DNA from: Oryzias latipes | Taxonomy: Eukaryota; Chordata; Actinopteri; Beloniformes; Adrianichthyidae | Direction: 5' to 3' | Length of the DNA: 64,000 nucleotides | Assembly (NCBI RefSeq): GCF_002234675.1 | Contig: NC_019875.2 | Coordinates: 30,386,397 to 30,450,396 of the forward strand | Part shown: one piece after another, positions 47,540 through 61,335 of the stretch | How positions within the stretch are numbered: the first letter of the stretch is position 1 | Layout of the letters: every line of letters begins with the position of its first letter | The notes under the pieces: generated by a model | Told to the model about the DNA's origin: nothing | What the model saw: the letters and a program-made list of their open reading frames with translations, nothing else | Database searches by the model: none | Translations under genes and position numbers: made by a program

Positions 47540-50500
47540 CGTGCAGCTGCCGGCCTCAGTGCGCTCTGTGACAGCCGAGGCAGCGCACAGCAGCCTATAA
47601 AGTAAGGACCTCCCCCAGACTGACGCCCTCAAGAACTACCCACCTGAGGAAAGGTTTGGAAAGAAGTTTCTGCGTGTAAACACACACAAACGCCATGGCA
47701 ACCAGAGGTCCTTGCGTAATGCGACATGAGTAACAACCCCGATGACAGAAGCTGCTGGAAGCCGAGGTGCAGCGCAGATGAGCGGCGTGTCGTTCCCTTA
47801 ATCATTACGGAGGAGGCGTCAATGAAACCGAAATAAAAAGATAAAGACATGCTTTAGATCCTCTGATCTCTTGCTCACCTTTCCTCACATTTTCTTCTTA
47901 GAGGCAAACCGCAGATCTTCAGACCTGTTTTCCTGCCTTCTATATCATTATTACTGTGATTGTTGTTCTTCAGGTTAACTGTATTCTGACCCCCTCCCGC
48001 ATCCACCTGCGCCCCGCTCCCGCCTCATTGTCATGCGTCGAGATGCTTTTTGTCCCGGCGCAGCGGGCATGCGCAAACAGGCGCCAGGCGCGTCCGAGGC
48101 GGCTCCAGACGCGGCTCCGCTCCTGCCGTAAACACGGTTACAGGTAGCGCTTCATTCACGTGTAAATGAGCGCGCGGGGGCCGCGCGGTGTCCATGGGGG
48201 CCACATTTCCATGACAGATCAGCTTGTTTGCCGTCGCTGTCTGTCTCGCAGACTCTGGTTTCTTACATTCCTTTGGTTTGACTGTTTTCCCAACAGGAAA
48301 ACATGTTTTTGTGCAATATTAAAGCTCAGCTCTTTGTGCGTCTTGATCCCCAGACTTACCCAGAAATGTTTGGGGCTTTACATCCACAGACAGGCTTGGC
48401 TTAACGAGGTTGGGAATGAAAACCAATTTAGATTTAAGCCCAATAAGCAGGGCTCTCTGCTTTTCAAAGGCTTCCGTTGTGCAGAGAAGGAGCTCCAAAA
48501 CTGGAATTTTAGGACTTTTCCGTCCAACAGGTGCAGCGAGATGACGAGCGGGACAGAGAAGATGGCCTTTGGTCCAGCATCCCTGGCTTGAAGCTTTCCA
48601 CATCCCGATGACTGAGCTGCACTGTTTTCAGTGGAACGTGCGTCACGCTGAGGAAACGTGTTTTTGGTGCAGCCAGCCTGACGCTCGACCCCCTGACCCC
48701 TGCGTGCACGCCGCCTCTGCTCTGCTGTACTAGTGAAAGTGAGCGCAGTCTCGCTTCCCCTCTTTGCAGCCACCTTAGACACTTCATAAAGCCTTGGAGT
48801 TTCATTTTAGGGAAGTTGATCCAGCGTGCAGATAGCTGGGAGCCACCACGGCGTATCTGCAGAAGATACTTTAGCTACACTCAACCCAATCCTGTTTCTC
48901 ACCATCTTCTCAGAGAATCACATTGTTTTTTTGAACACATGCTAGAAAAAACCCTGGAAAGTAAAGGTGGAAATAAAAACATGTCACATAAAGGGTCTAT
49001 TTGGTGACCTATTGATCCCAGATAAAGACGAGTCTATGATGTAAAGAACAAAATAAATAAAGGTCTCATTTGGAGTTTCCTTACAGCAGAAATGAAAATG
49101 ATTCTTTATGCAGCAGGTCTTTACTGACAAACAGGGTCTGAATTACGCCGAGGTTCAGTCAGGTTTACACCTGTCACATTAAAGAACAGTGGAGCAGCAG
49201 AGAAGGGAGGCCGCACGCTGAGCGCACAGCTCTGAGACACCAAAACAAACTCCTCCTCAGAGGCCTGACTTCAGAAGTTCAAACGCACAACAGACAGGTT
49301 TGTGTTTTCACTCCGAGTCCAAACGCAGATACATGTCAGGATGAAATCCCACCGATAAGAGTCAAGAAGTGCAGCTCAGCTGATCTTAATGGGGGTTGCT
49401 GTCTCACTTTGTAGTGAGGTTAAAGGTCAACCGCCGTTCAAACACCTTCACAGAGGTGGGGGCTCAGCGTCCTTCCAGTCCGTCTGTTTGAATTCTCCCA
49501 ACCTGCAGCGCCGTAAACCGGAAGCGCTGAATTTTGTCGCATGTGGATGAGCAACGTTTCCAGTGAAACTTCAGACGATCCCTTCCCTGAACTGACTTTT
49601 GCACAATAGTTTAGCGTTGAGTAACCAGCAGCATTTCACAACTTCATAATCTGGAGCATTTTATGCTGCTGTCTTATCTCCCCTCTCAGACTATCCGTGC
49701 TGTCAACAGTTATCCTAGAGGTTAATGACGAGCGATTGGCATGTTGTTGACATTTGTAACAGTGACAGTGAAAGTAGGCCTCTCAAAGCCTCTGAGGCAC
49801 AAAACCAGAAAACCCTAAAATGATGCTGAAAGTGACAGTGAAAGGCATTCACTTCTGTTCCCTACCAAAAATATTTCCACGTCTTCCTTTAATGACTTTC
49901 TGTGACGTCGAACCAAATACGCTCAGTTTGTAAACTAGCATTTTTTCTGCTGTTATTTAAAAAAAAACTTTTTTGCAGCTTTACCCACAAACAGAAACGA
50001 CTGTAAAGCTTCATCAGAAACAGAAAAGGAGACGTCTGAGTTCTAGAGACGGCCTGCTTGTTGACTTCAGAGACGATCAGCGGTTCATCTTATTTTCCTG
50101 CTCTTTGCCAGTGGTCGTCTTAAAGCTTTCATTGTACAGTAGATGTCAGATTTCCCATGATGCAACCTCATGAAACCTAATTTTGTCATTTTTAAAGCTT
50201 GCTGTGACTGTGGTCAGGCGTGCGCCGCGTCCACGTCTCATCCTCACGTAGCCGAGTCCTCATGGAAAAATGTGAGAGGAGTCTGTGCGGAGAGTCAGTG
50301 GGAGCTTGTGAGCGCCTGGGATCCTGCTCTGCGCTTTTATACCCCGGTTATTTTTAACCACCCGCCCCCTGCTTATTACAGCGTTTCCCCCCTGAAACTT
50401 TCAGGAAGCACGTTTGGCTCCTTTTCCTGCTCACATGCAGCCAGATTCAAACAGAATCAGAGAATGATAGCATTGAGGCCCCCCCATCCCCCCTGCTGGA

Positions 50501-51390
50501 AAAAAACAGTGTGTGGATGGGGGGGGGGGGGGGGGGGTTTGGCACAAACTAAAGGAATGACAGAGTTGGCTGTACTGATACTCCAGCTGAAGACTTGTGC
50601 TGCTTGGTGTGGAAACGCAGGCGGAGCGGTCAGCCGATCAGGCCGTCGGTGACCAGACTGTGAACATCCGAGGGTTTTTCATGAGTCTGAATGTTGTTTG
50701 CATTGTTAAGCAAAGCAGCTGATGTTGGAGATTTGCATGAATACAAACTTTCTCCTTCGTTTCAGTTACAGTATCTGTTGTTGTCTCACAGGAGCCGAAT
50801 GAGAAGCAGAGAAAGGGCTCTAACCTTTGCAAAGGCTGAACAGCAGCAACACAGAGTTCTGTGAAGAGACACGATCAACCCTTCAACTATACATTGTTTA
50901 TGAGGCTGTCCATGTTAGCAATTCTTGTAAAAACAGCCCCCGCTGCCGTGTTTGACTGCAGCTCTGTGTTAAAACACTCAGCATCTGGTTTCCACCCGGC
51001 ATAACGGGTTCTGACATCCAGTATGGATTTCAGTTTGTGCTGTGGAAACCCACCGGTTAAAAATATGCAGCGAACACGGAGCAGCGACGGCTCCATATGG
51101 ATGTGATTGAGCCAGCAGAGCGCTGAGGGGATGGGCTCTGATTTATTAGCTGTTAACACCAGGAACCACGCTGTTCCCACTTGTCACGCCGAACACGCCG
51201 CTCCAACAGCCGTGAAAATGTTTTTTACATTTTTATTCAAGTGAACCAAGAATAAAACAAGCAACAACAAAAAACCCAACAAAGACTCCCCTGTGGGCCC
51301 ACCACCTGCAGCAGAGGTCTGAGGGGCCGGTCAAAGGCGGGCGCTTCTATTACCCAAACCCAGGCTGGTGGTGGAGCAGAGCTGTCAACT
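47540..51390. other. klf2 upstream non-coding region
   Basis: A GC-rich stretch at about 48.0-48.2 kb with several CpG and GCGC motifs could be a CpG island. The rest shows no convincing coding frame, no repeats apart from a G run of about 20 at 50520-50537, and no recognised RNA gene. Confidence 0.5.
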
Positions 51391-51395
51391 GATCA

Positions 51396-52600
51396 GTACC
51401 TGGTGGTGAGTTGGATCCACTGATGGAGACGGGAGGAGGTTGGAAAGATTTGGCAGAGCCAAACGTACTGTGAGGGTCTTCTGAACATTTGGCAGAGGCC
51501 TCCATCAGGGAGGTCTAACATCTGGGAGAGCTGGGTACTGAGGAAGGTTGAGAACATTGAGTTCCAGTGGACCAGGCTCTCCAACTCCATCGTCTCTGCA
51601 GCTGTCTGGGGCTGTGGTCTCAAGGTCTCTGGTGGCTGTCGCGGTGGTATCCCCAGATCTGATGGTGGACACTGGAAATAAGGCCTGAAGCAGGAGTCCC
51701 ACCAAGCCTGGCTGGTTCGGTAGGACGTCTGAGGCAGGTACTGTGGTCTGAAGCCTCGTTTCCATCAAGAAGTACAGTTCAGTCCGGTTTACAATGGTCC
51801 AGGTAATTCAGGTGAACGTTTCCACTCACCGCCACGGCCCATGTGGGGTGAAGCTAACAACAACAACAATGGAGGTCATTCAGAAGCTCATTTTTCCCGC
51901 TTTTGGTTCTTTATAGATACAAAACACTTCATGTTGTTGGAGAGAAGATTGCGGGCAGCAAAGACAAATACAGCCGCTTTCTTTTGTCGTTATGACCTTC
52001 TGCCAATCAACGGGTTAGAACAGTAGCTCCGCCCTAACTGGTTCATTCCATTTCTCTGTGGACCTCCAACAGGGGCTCAAAGATGCTACGATTCAGTCTG
52101 GCTTAATGGGTCCATTTTATAATGGAAACGCTCAAAATACCGGACTGGACTGGATCTAACCGTACCGCTCAGTGGAAACCAGGCATGAATGATCCTTGGC
52201 CTGGCCCACTGTGGAAGCAAAAACCCGGTCCAAGCTGTTGGACTTCAGTTGGACACAAAGTCAGTCAGGAGACGAAATACTCTGAGGACACGTCTGCAGC
52301 ATTTCATGGCAGTTACCGACCGTACCACTGGACTGGCAGAATGGGGTGGTGTCTCTGAGTTTTGTGGGTTTTGAGAAGGCGTTTGATTGTGATGTCCTGT
52401 GGAGGGACATCACAATGTGAGAATGGGGCCTCCACCAGCTTGAGGTCCTGCTGGAGGAACCACGTCTCTCGACCGGCCTCGGAGCAAGCTGGAGGAAGTG
52501 ACCAGAGAAAGTCGGGGCATCTTTAGTTGGTCTGCCGCCCGGCCTCGGATGAGTGGAAGAAAGGAGACGGATGGATCGACTGTGATACTGGACAAGAACC
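51396..52600 (+). mobile_element. Decayed, internally deleted LINE
   Basis: 51396-51751 reads, with frame changes, as the pre-RT region of a LINE common in fish (VSWIH, TYCEGLL, QRPPSG, FQWTRLSNSIVSAAVWGCG, SPTKPGW). 52290-52400 contains TGRMGWCL and FVGFEKAFDCDVLW, matching the RT motif FVDLEKAFDRVP. 52430-52590 resembles its C-terminal end followed by the usual '...atggatcga' tail. Most of the RT is missing and another element (51753-52184) interrupts it. Identification rests on remembered protein motifs; the clade name is not certain. Confidence 0.6.
51753..52184. mobile_element. 432-bp non-autonomous DNA transposon nested in the LINE
   Basis: The left end GCCTCGTTTCCATCAAGAAG and the right end, reversed, GCCTGGTTTCCACTGAGCGG match at 14 of 20 positions as imperfect inverted repeats. 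The interior has no coding capacity. Internal inverted segments (agtacagttcagtccggttt against ccggactggactgg) support a hairpin-prone MITE. No clear target duplication is visible. Confidence 0.55.
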
Positions 52601-52797
52601 ACTGGTGAGACTTTTGGAAAATGTTCTCTGCCATTCTGAATGTCACGCCTGAAACACGCCAATGACTTCAAATGTGGGCCGAAGCCCAAATGTCCCTGAA
52701 ATGACCATCAACTGCACCAATCATTTCAATCAAAACAATCAAAGACAGAATTCTGTAAGCAAGTTTTATTACAATAATCCCTCCCCAGCAGACACCA

Positions 52798-52952
52798 TCT
52801 GACCGTCACGCTGACCGTCACGCTGGCCGTCACGCTGACCGTCACGCTGACCGTCACGCTGACCGTCACGCTGACCGTCACGCTGACCGTCACGCTGACC
52901 GTCACGCTGACCGTCACGCTGATCGTCACGCTGACCGTCACGCAGACCGTCA
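52798..52952. repeat. 12-bp minisatellite, about 13 copies
   Basis: Unit CTGACCGTCACG with few substitutions. Because 12 is a multiple of three, the minus strand stays open and yields a spurious TVSVTV repeat peptide. Each unit contains CGTCA, a CRE half-site. Confidence 0.95.
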
Positions 52953-52984
52953 GATGCCCCATACCTTTCTTCAGCGTCTTCATC

Positions 52985-55900
52985 TCCTGCCTTTGCCCTG
53001 AAGTCTCTGCTCCCGCCTCAGCAGAAGAACCGTTGCACCAATACCCAGCGCAGATTTGGCTATACAGTCTGTTCTGTTTTTTAGGGGAGGGGGCCGTTGT
53101 TTTTCTCCCCCCCTGTGTGGCACTGCAGCCTCAGACCTGTGCGCATTTGAACGTGCCGAACTAAACTTTGCCAGCTGTTCAAACAACTTGACCCCCTCTG
53201 CTAACACAGGTTCCCCATTGAAGCCGGGCTCCTCTTGATGGAGCGATCCAGCCTGCAGAGCACTTTATAGCACACACACCTCAAAATGGACACATTTGTA
53301 AGAAGGCCAATAAAAACATTCCAGGGAGAAGGAATGCTCCAGGTATTTCCTCCTGTACACCTGGTTGCCGTTCTTTGAGTGGGCCTGGCTGTTTTCACAG
53401 CGCCGCGCTCTCTCAGGAAGGACTGCGGCTCCGTCCACCTGAATGAAAGCTGTGTCTCCACGGATGACGGGGAAGAAAAGCTTGGAAAATGAGGTGGTGC
53501 CAGCGTGATGGTGCGATGACTGGGACCGTGGAGCCTCTGCAGTCTCACGGAAAACGGCAGGGGAGGCTGTGAAAAGTCATCAGCTGTAGCGTCACGAAGG
53601 TCAAAAGGTCAGAGCTGGTGTGTGCAGATTGATGACACCACTGAGAGCAAAGAAAGTGGATGGAGGGTCTGGACGGGTCACAGCTGACACTGTTAAGCTC
53701 CCTTATTATGATCTGCGTCTCGTCTGCACATTCAAGGCTTCTGCAGCTGGAAGCAAAGAGTCAACTGAACCAAAACAGTGACAAACACTTTCCTCTCTTT
53801 CCTTGATGTCAGGGCTTTGAAAACTGGAACTTCTTGACTAATCCCAGAGGTGTTTCAACAACCTGCTTCAAATAACCTCAGCGGGTCGGAGCGGAACATC
53901 GTTGAAGCCATGAGGACCAGAGAACTTTACCCAGGGAGCGATTTTTGAAGCATGAGGAGAACCAGCAGCTGGAGGAGGCCAAACCAAATGTTCAGTTGCC
54001 TCCATTGTTATCTCCCTTGTGGTAATCTGAAATCTGACAGTGTTTTGGATTGAAGAGGAGATCTCCTCCAGGTCCGACAGGTCCTGTAGTCTTGGCTTTG
54101 CCGGGTCCAACATTCGTGACTGTTTGGTCTGTGCGAGGCCTGTGACAGCGGAGGCAGAGCTGTGCTGAGAAGCACAGAGGTCAGGCTTCTCCTCCTGCTT
54201 GTCTCAAGGCCAACAGCTGGAAGTCAAGAAGCCATGGAGGAGCAGCTCCGATGGGCCAGACGGGTTTATTCTGCCCAGTCATGAAGCTTTCCCACAGAAA
54301 CGGCGGAGCAGGCCTGGATTTGGAGCAAATGTCGTATCACCTGTTCTGCCTCACCATTTGCTGACTCAGCAGAAGATGAGAGAAAATCTGGGCTTAACAG
54401 GCGCCAAATCAGGTTCTGCTGGTACAGTTGGAGCAGTTAAAGGGAGTCATCAGGTGCTGAGGGTGGATCTGCATCTGAGTAATTTAGACTTTTGGGTTTG
54501 GTTGTAAAACGGCAGAGAGAACAACAACCTGTGGTTGTAGATAAACGAGATCCGGTGTGTACCGACAATGTGGCACGCGCAGAATTCATATTTTGATGTG
54601 TCCCTCTTTCACTCTGAGCCAGCTGACAGGAATTGGTGTTTGAAGTGCGGTTTTCAGCTAACCAGGTGGATCCACATGCAAAAAGTGAGTCCGCACCATT
54701 ACGGAATAGTTAGCTCACCATGTGTGAAGTGTGCTACCTCAACGGAGAGAGTGGTTTGCTGAGCCGCATGTCGGTTTCCTCTCAACTTTCGTCAGTTTCT
54801 TTTGTGGCCGTGTGCAATCGAACCCCAACGCATCGTTTTCAGTTGAAGAATTTTCATCTATTTTAAATACGGTTGTGTTTTACTACAGCAGGAGCAGAAC
54901 TGAAAATACCCACACACTCCACAGAGGCAGGGGTAGTTTTGAAAACTCCCCCGAGGATCGGGGGGGGGGACCTGATTGATTTATTTACCACACCTGGCTT
55001 CAATAAACTGCACTAAAGCACAGGTTACTGGTCTATTTAACACTTCAACAGGGCTATAATTAACCCTCTGCAATAGCTGGGGGGGCTAACCCAACTGGTT
55101 AACTTGAAAGCCCCCCCATCTTCCTTACAGCTCTTTGGTATCTCTGGTGTGATCTGTGCCTCTCCTCTCACTTCCTATAAGGGAGCCGGCGGCGCCCAGC
55201 CAGAGCGCCGCTGCTTTTTTTGGAGTGAAAACAGTCAGAACTGCTGTTGCGGCGTCAGCACAGAAGGTCAGCAGGATCCACTGCGTCAGAGCTACGCTGC
55301 AACAACGGTTCACGTCAAGTCCACCACTAATGTCATGCATTTCTGTAAGGGAGAGTCATGCCGGCTGTGATTGGCTGAAGGAACTACTACAAGGAGTGAC
55401 CGATGACTGAGTCCCCGCCGCATCAGCCTGCATTTTCCAAAATACGTGATCCTTGAGGTGCTGTCGCAGGAAAAAGTGACTAAAATACACAACCAACACC
55501 CAAACGCGCCTTCAGCCACGGCGAGTGCTGCAAAACTGCAGCAGCAGCAAAGGCCTTGACAAAGGTCAAGAGTTCACAGCCCCTCGATCGCTGAGGACCC
55601 CGCCCTTCCAACCTTGCCTGACCACCTAATGCTCACCTGACCTCCTCACTAGGCCCTTATCAAGCCGTCTCATTAGCAGCAGGGCTGCCAGAACCTGTTC
55701 CTGAACCCGCTCATCACGCGGCCTGCCGGCGCCGTCCTCTGAACAGCCGCTCAGGAAATCACTCTGGGCTCGATTGGTTCTCCTGGTGTTTTGGTTTCTA
55801 CGCGTTTGTCAGCATGCCTGGACACGGGCCGGTCCTTCCACCTGCGGCGGGCTGAGAGGATAAACGCTCCTGATCCATAAATGTGTCTGAGCTCACGGGG

Positions 55901-58900
55901 CTTTGAGTGACATTCTCCAACGAGGCAGCTGCTGTGTTTAACCCGAGGCGCAGACGAGGTGCAGGAGAAAAGCCTGCGCTAATCTACCTGCCCGACGCAT
56001 TAAGCAATGCAGACATTCCTTTGTTAAAGGTATAGAGATGCTCCCAGACAAAAGCCCCTCATCCATGTGAGAGTTCAAACATGAACCACCACAGGTCTTC
56101 CAGCATCTGCATTCCACGGTCTCAGCGAGGCAACATCTGCTTCTCAGGCAAATGAAGCAAATAAAAAGCATTTTTTAGAAGACATTTGTCTCACTTCTGC
56201 TTTGGAGCTCTGAAGCATGCAGATATTGTAGATTTCCAGAGTGCAGAGTTTGTATTACTGAGGTGTACTTTGGTTTAATGCAGCTGGTAACCACTTCCTG
56301 TTTTTCGAACTGTGAATCTTCTCACAGTTTGGCCATAGTTTCCTGAAGTGTGTGTTCCGCGTGTGTGAGCAGCAGCGCTTGTGTGTTGTGGGTTAACGCA
56401 AAATGAGTTGGCTTGCATCTTTGCAGTGAACAATCACAGTTCCTCTCTGCTCCGTGTGATGCACCTTTGTGAGCTGCAAACCCCAAAGCCCAGATGCACG
56501 CTTTTGCAAAAGAGTCAACAACATGCAGCGTGTGTGCATGCATCTGCAGGCGCCGGAGCCTGTGTCAGCGATTCTCCTCCTGTGTGTGTGAGGCCAGGCG
56601 GGTGTTCGGTGCACCTTACCACACCCTTTAGCTGTTTGTTCCATATAAATCCCTTCAGGAGAGCATCGTGACCTTCTTCCTCAGACCAACAGGTCTGCGA
56701 TCGGCGGTCTCTTGATCTCTCCTGGCAGCGTTGTTTCTGATGGACCTCACACGGTTTCACCACAGAGATAGCGCATTCCTGCCGCCGCTGTGGCTCAGGT
56801 CCAATGTTGTCTTTCAAATCAGAGATTAACCGGAACACATGGACACCATTTGTGTACATAATGAGTGTCTCTAGGTGAGCCAAGAAGACCGCTGAGCCGA
56901 AATGTGTTGTTTTAGACTCTGACAGTTCTCAAATTCCTACTCATCTGGTCTTCTTTACTCTCTCCAATGACGGTGGAAAAGCCTGAAAGGCGTGCTGCTG
57001 GCTCAAAGCTCAGGACAAAGACCCACAATAGTGCTTTTTTTTTTACATCTGATGATCTGATAAGATGTTCGTAAAGCGCGTTGGTGATGTTGAAGGGCGC
57101 TCTCAGATCGTAATCAGAAAAGTTTTGTTTGCTGAAACGCAGAAACAGAACGTTTGAAAAGTCTGCAGCATTTTCTCCACTGCTGAGCAGAGAACACAAA
57201 CGCGCTGGAGGCTGCAGGAGTGGAGGTACGCAGGAAGCCAGGCATCTGCAGAGCCTGAGAGCGCAGACAGCCAGGCATCTGCAGAGCATGGCAGCCACGC
57301 AGGCCACAGGTTGGAGAAGTGGGCTGACTGTGGGGGAAGAGGTTCCCCGCTGCTTTTACACGCAGAGATAAACAGCTGGAAATAGATTCCCTTCATCTCT
57401 CCACCGAAAATGGGTTTAACCACTTTGAGGGTTTTCAAGCAGCCAACCCGGTTGTTACCTGCAGCCAAACAATAGACCAGAAATCAGAGACATTTTGCAG
57501 CTAATTGTTCATTCGTGACAACTTTCCCTCAAAGAAACCTCAAAAACCAAAAACAGGGACGGAGGGACGGCACTGTTGTCCCCCCATCCCTGGAGTGAAC
57601 GGGGTCATGATGGAATGTAGGGCTGGGCGGGGCGAGGCGGATCATGAATGGAGGGACCGCTGGAGAACGGTTCTGTAGAAACAACTGCCATTTTGGAGAA
57701 CAGGAACAGTTGATGGATTCCTGATTCTGGCTGGGGGCTCACGGGGGGGGGGTCTGAGGAGGAGATGACTCCTGCTTCCATCAAAGAAGGAAAATACCTG
57801 TCAGTTCAACGAGAAGCACGGAGGATGTAATTAGAGTTCTTCTCCAAACAGATTCATGTCTTCCTGTGATTCCACCTCAGCAGGAAAACGTGAGGAGCGC
57901 AGATGAAAGGCTGATGCGTGAGCTTCAGTCTGTGCAGATGCTTCACCCGATGCTTCAGCGTTCCTTCTCGGATGGGGGGGGGGGGGGGGGGCAGACTGGA
58001 ACGTCCCGGATCATGTCGTGTTTCTGTGGCTTGCTGCTTTTCTTGGAATGTACTCGGCTCTTTGATTGTTCTGTTTCCTGTGATTTCAGAGGCCCTTTGT
58101 CTCAGCGTGGTAACTCACTAATCAGGGAACTCCGTCATTGCCCCCCGCCGCTGCGCCATGCCCCCCCCATGTCACCCTGTGTTTTCTGATATTTTTGGCT
58201 GTGCTCTCATGCTCCTCGCCGTCAGCTAAAACGCAGAACACAAAGGAAAAGCTGCATTTAGGAAGAACAATCCCCTCCAGGAATGTGTGGAGTAGAAAGG
58301 AGACGGTGACATAATGAACCGACGAGGAGCAGCTCTGCTCACCAATTCATGTGAAACCAGTAAAGACCACATGAACTGGTTCCCTTCCTCTCCACTTCCT
58401 GAATGATTTATTTCACGCTCGGACAGAAAAGGTCTCCAAAGCTCCAACAGGCCGCGGCTGGAGGATCAGGAGGAGGTCAGCTCCTCGGCTCCTCTGGGTT
58501 TCCCCCCATGGTCTTCTGCTTAGACTGTGGTTTCACGATGTGTTATGGGATCCGTGGAACAACAATGAAACCAGATGTGCTTAGTAATGCGTCTCTGTTC
58601 GCTCCTGCGTTTGCAGAAGTGGAGCTGCACACACACCGTGGAGTCAGTGTGTGAGAGGCGTCGTGCAGGCCCCTCTTCCCTTTTATACCCCCTCCTAAAA
58701 TAACTCCCCTCCCATTGGCTGAGAGGGGTTAGGTCATTGAATCACATCGGGCCAATTAGAGACGAACACTTCCTTTTCTGTGAAAGATGTTTCCTGTTGA
58801 TAGTAAATGTTGGGCCTGCCAAGCGGCAGAGCGGGGGGGTCTGAAGCGCGGCCGGTCTTCTCTGACCTTTGTGGCCTTCATGGCGGAAACAGTGACTGTT

Positions 58901-61255
58901 GTGGGGCCGAGGCGAGTGTTTTGACTGCGTGTGTGTGTTTGTAGCTGCTGGACGCTCAGAACTTCAGATTCCACTCTCTGGTTTTAGAAAAATATTCCAA
59001 CTTTTTTACGATTCAACCAAACTTTATGAACATCTGAAACAAAGCGGCCATCTTCTCCGGGTCGCAGACATGCTGATGGTTAAATGATGGTTAAAAGGAA
59101 AATTCTTTACCCCCTTCTTAAAGGTGGGGGGGGGGCCTCCGGTCACCTGCTTGAAGTTCCACACCGTTCTGGATCTGAACAACAGCTTGTTGTTTGAACT
59201 GGATCTATAGAAGTGAGTTCACAGGTGAACAAAGCAGAAAAGAAGAGCAAACATGAATCCAGATCCCGTCTGAGCTCCAACAGGATCCCAGGACTCTGCT
59301 CCAACATCTTCCAGATCCGTTTGCTTTCCCTGGAAATCCAACTGTTTACTCAGTCATTGAAACCCCGCCCACATCCAGGAGCTTGGTCAGCATGGTGCTG
59401 CTCGCACGTCCCGGACTTTCTCACCTTTACCTGGAAACGTTCCCCCGCCTGATGTTGCAGCATCCTAACACTCACATTTACCGCCACCGTGACTCATCTT
59501 CATGAAACCCCGATGGGGGGTGGGGGGTCCCCCTCCTCACCTCTCAGTCACATTCCAGGACTGTAGTTATAGCAGCAAACAGATCTGATGTGGAACTCAT
59601 CCAGGCAGAGATGCTTCATCTAAACAAACAGAGCACTTTTTTTGGTGATGTTTGTGAGAAAAGCTGATGTTCTTCAGGCTGAAAGTCTGAACATTTGTGG
59701 GGATTTTCTGTCTGCTTCGGGGACCCTCACGCCCACCCACCTGTCTCTGCGGCCCGCACGGACCCGGGTCTGTTTACCCGCTTCAGGATTCTGCTGCTCA
59801 GTTCAAGCCAGGGGCCTGACGGCTGCAGCCACAGGTTGGAGGAATGTCTACCGTCTGGACGGGAAAATGTAATCAGCTGAGATCAGCGAATTAGAGGCCA
59901 CTTTCTCCTGCTGCCTTCACTTTTCCCTCCGTGAGCTTCTCACGCACTCTTACTTTTCCTCCTCTCGCACACAGACACGCTTCTACTCCCTCAGATGTGG
60001 AAAAACGACACCTTTTCTTTCAGCTATTTCCTCTGTTTTTACATACGCAGGCCGGGCACAAGAGGCAACCTTGTGTTTTTCATGAGACAAAAACACACAG
60101 AGGTCTGTGTGGACTCTGGAGAGGTGAATGGCCTAATTCATCATGTGAGGTTAGGCCCGTCCAGGCCTCATCTGGGAGTATCTGTATCTGCAGTCAAACA
60201 GTGCGACTGTTGGTGCTGTCTCCCGAGCTCACAGGAGCTGCAGCTCCTTTTGACGGATGGCTCCTCCGGAGAGTCGGAATTCCACAACCGAAATGCGGTT
60301 AAGTCCGAGGGCCCGAGTTGGTTCCTAAAACTGAGCAGAAACAGGCGGCGTCAGCGTTTTCCTGCATTCACGTAAAACAAACATTTTCCTGCTCGTTACT
60401 CCCAAACGGTCCCGCAGGAAAAACACCGCCTCAGGAAGGTAGACATGTCAAAAACTTCAGAATTACTTTTCAGTTACTTTTTAAAGACAAAATGTACTTT
60501 TTTCCAACAGAAAGATTCGGGCTGATAACAATGTTGTATTTAAAAGGCAAAGTGAAAGAAAAACAGCCAAAGTGCTGAAACGAGAACGCTGGATTCCCTC
60601 TAAAGCCAAACACAGCAGGATGAGTGCAGAGGTGAGCCTTCTCCTCATGTTCTCTTTGGATTTTAAAGGGTTTTTGGGAGAATTGTGCGCTTGGGTTTGG
60701 ATTTTTTTGGTGCTTTCGGTGTTCTTGTCTATACACTGAATCCCTTTTGGGGTCAGGGGTTGCTGGAGCCTATCCATTTGTCGGGTTGCCATGTTTTTGT
60801 TGCTCCCTAGTTTCTGTCACGTTTAAGTTTATTATTAAAAGTCAAAATTTTTTTGCAGTACCTGCAAATGTAACCCCCACACACACACACACACATACAC
60901 ACACCCCAGACCGCACATTAAACGCACTCATTGCTTTTTGCTGCTTTGGACGAAACGTTTTCTGTTTTTCAGGCATCACTGAGTAAAAAATCAAGATTAC
61001 TAGAGCTTTCATCTACTAGAAAATACTCTGTACTAGATTACTTTGGTCACATGCAGCTTCCAACCCTGAATTCAATAATACTCTGCAGAGACAAACTGAA
61101 CATTTTCGGTTTAAATTCAGAGAGATTTTAAATTTGAACAGAGGATCAACTGGATGTGAACTTCTACCACAAACCACTGAAAAATATCTCTGAACTATGG
61201 TTTCGGTTCATGGTTTAAACGCTGCACATGTGATCCTTTGTTCAGTTAACTGACA
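52985..61255. other. Long non-coding stretch without a supported gene
   Basis: Open frames are short, unsupported by splice signals and unlike any family I know. It has poly-G runs (57720-57760 region, 57976-57992, 59515-59530) and an (AC)n near 60878-60903. A block at 58670-58760 has a TATA-like 'cttttataccccctcctaaa', a CCCATTGGCTG (inverted CCAAT) and 'ggccaattagag', so it may be a promoter or enhancer, low confidence. Confidence 0.5.
60738..60782 (-). repeat. tRNA-headed repeat, tail fragment
   Basis: 'ccttttggggtcaggggttg' followed by 'ctggagcctatcc' matches the tail of the 2225 and 7168 copies. Confidence 0.5.
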
Positions 61256-61261
61256 GAAAAG

Positions 61262-61335
61262 CGGGGCAGCACGTGGTGTAGTGGTTAGCACTGTCACCTC
61301 ACAGAACAGAGGTTAGGCGTTTCAAGCCTCTGCAG
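61262..61335 (+). repeat. tRNA-headed repeat, head fragment
   Basis: 'ggggcagcacgtggtgtagt' then 'ggttagcactgtcacctcac' matches the head of the 12178 copy. Confidence 0.6.

Noticed and set aside
52726-52983. Minus-strand frame with TVSVTV repeats
   Set aside because: Product of the 12-bp minisatellite.
54199-54507. 102-codon open frame upstream of klf2
   Set aside because: No domain, splice site pairing or codon pattern supports it; length is within chance for this base composition.
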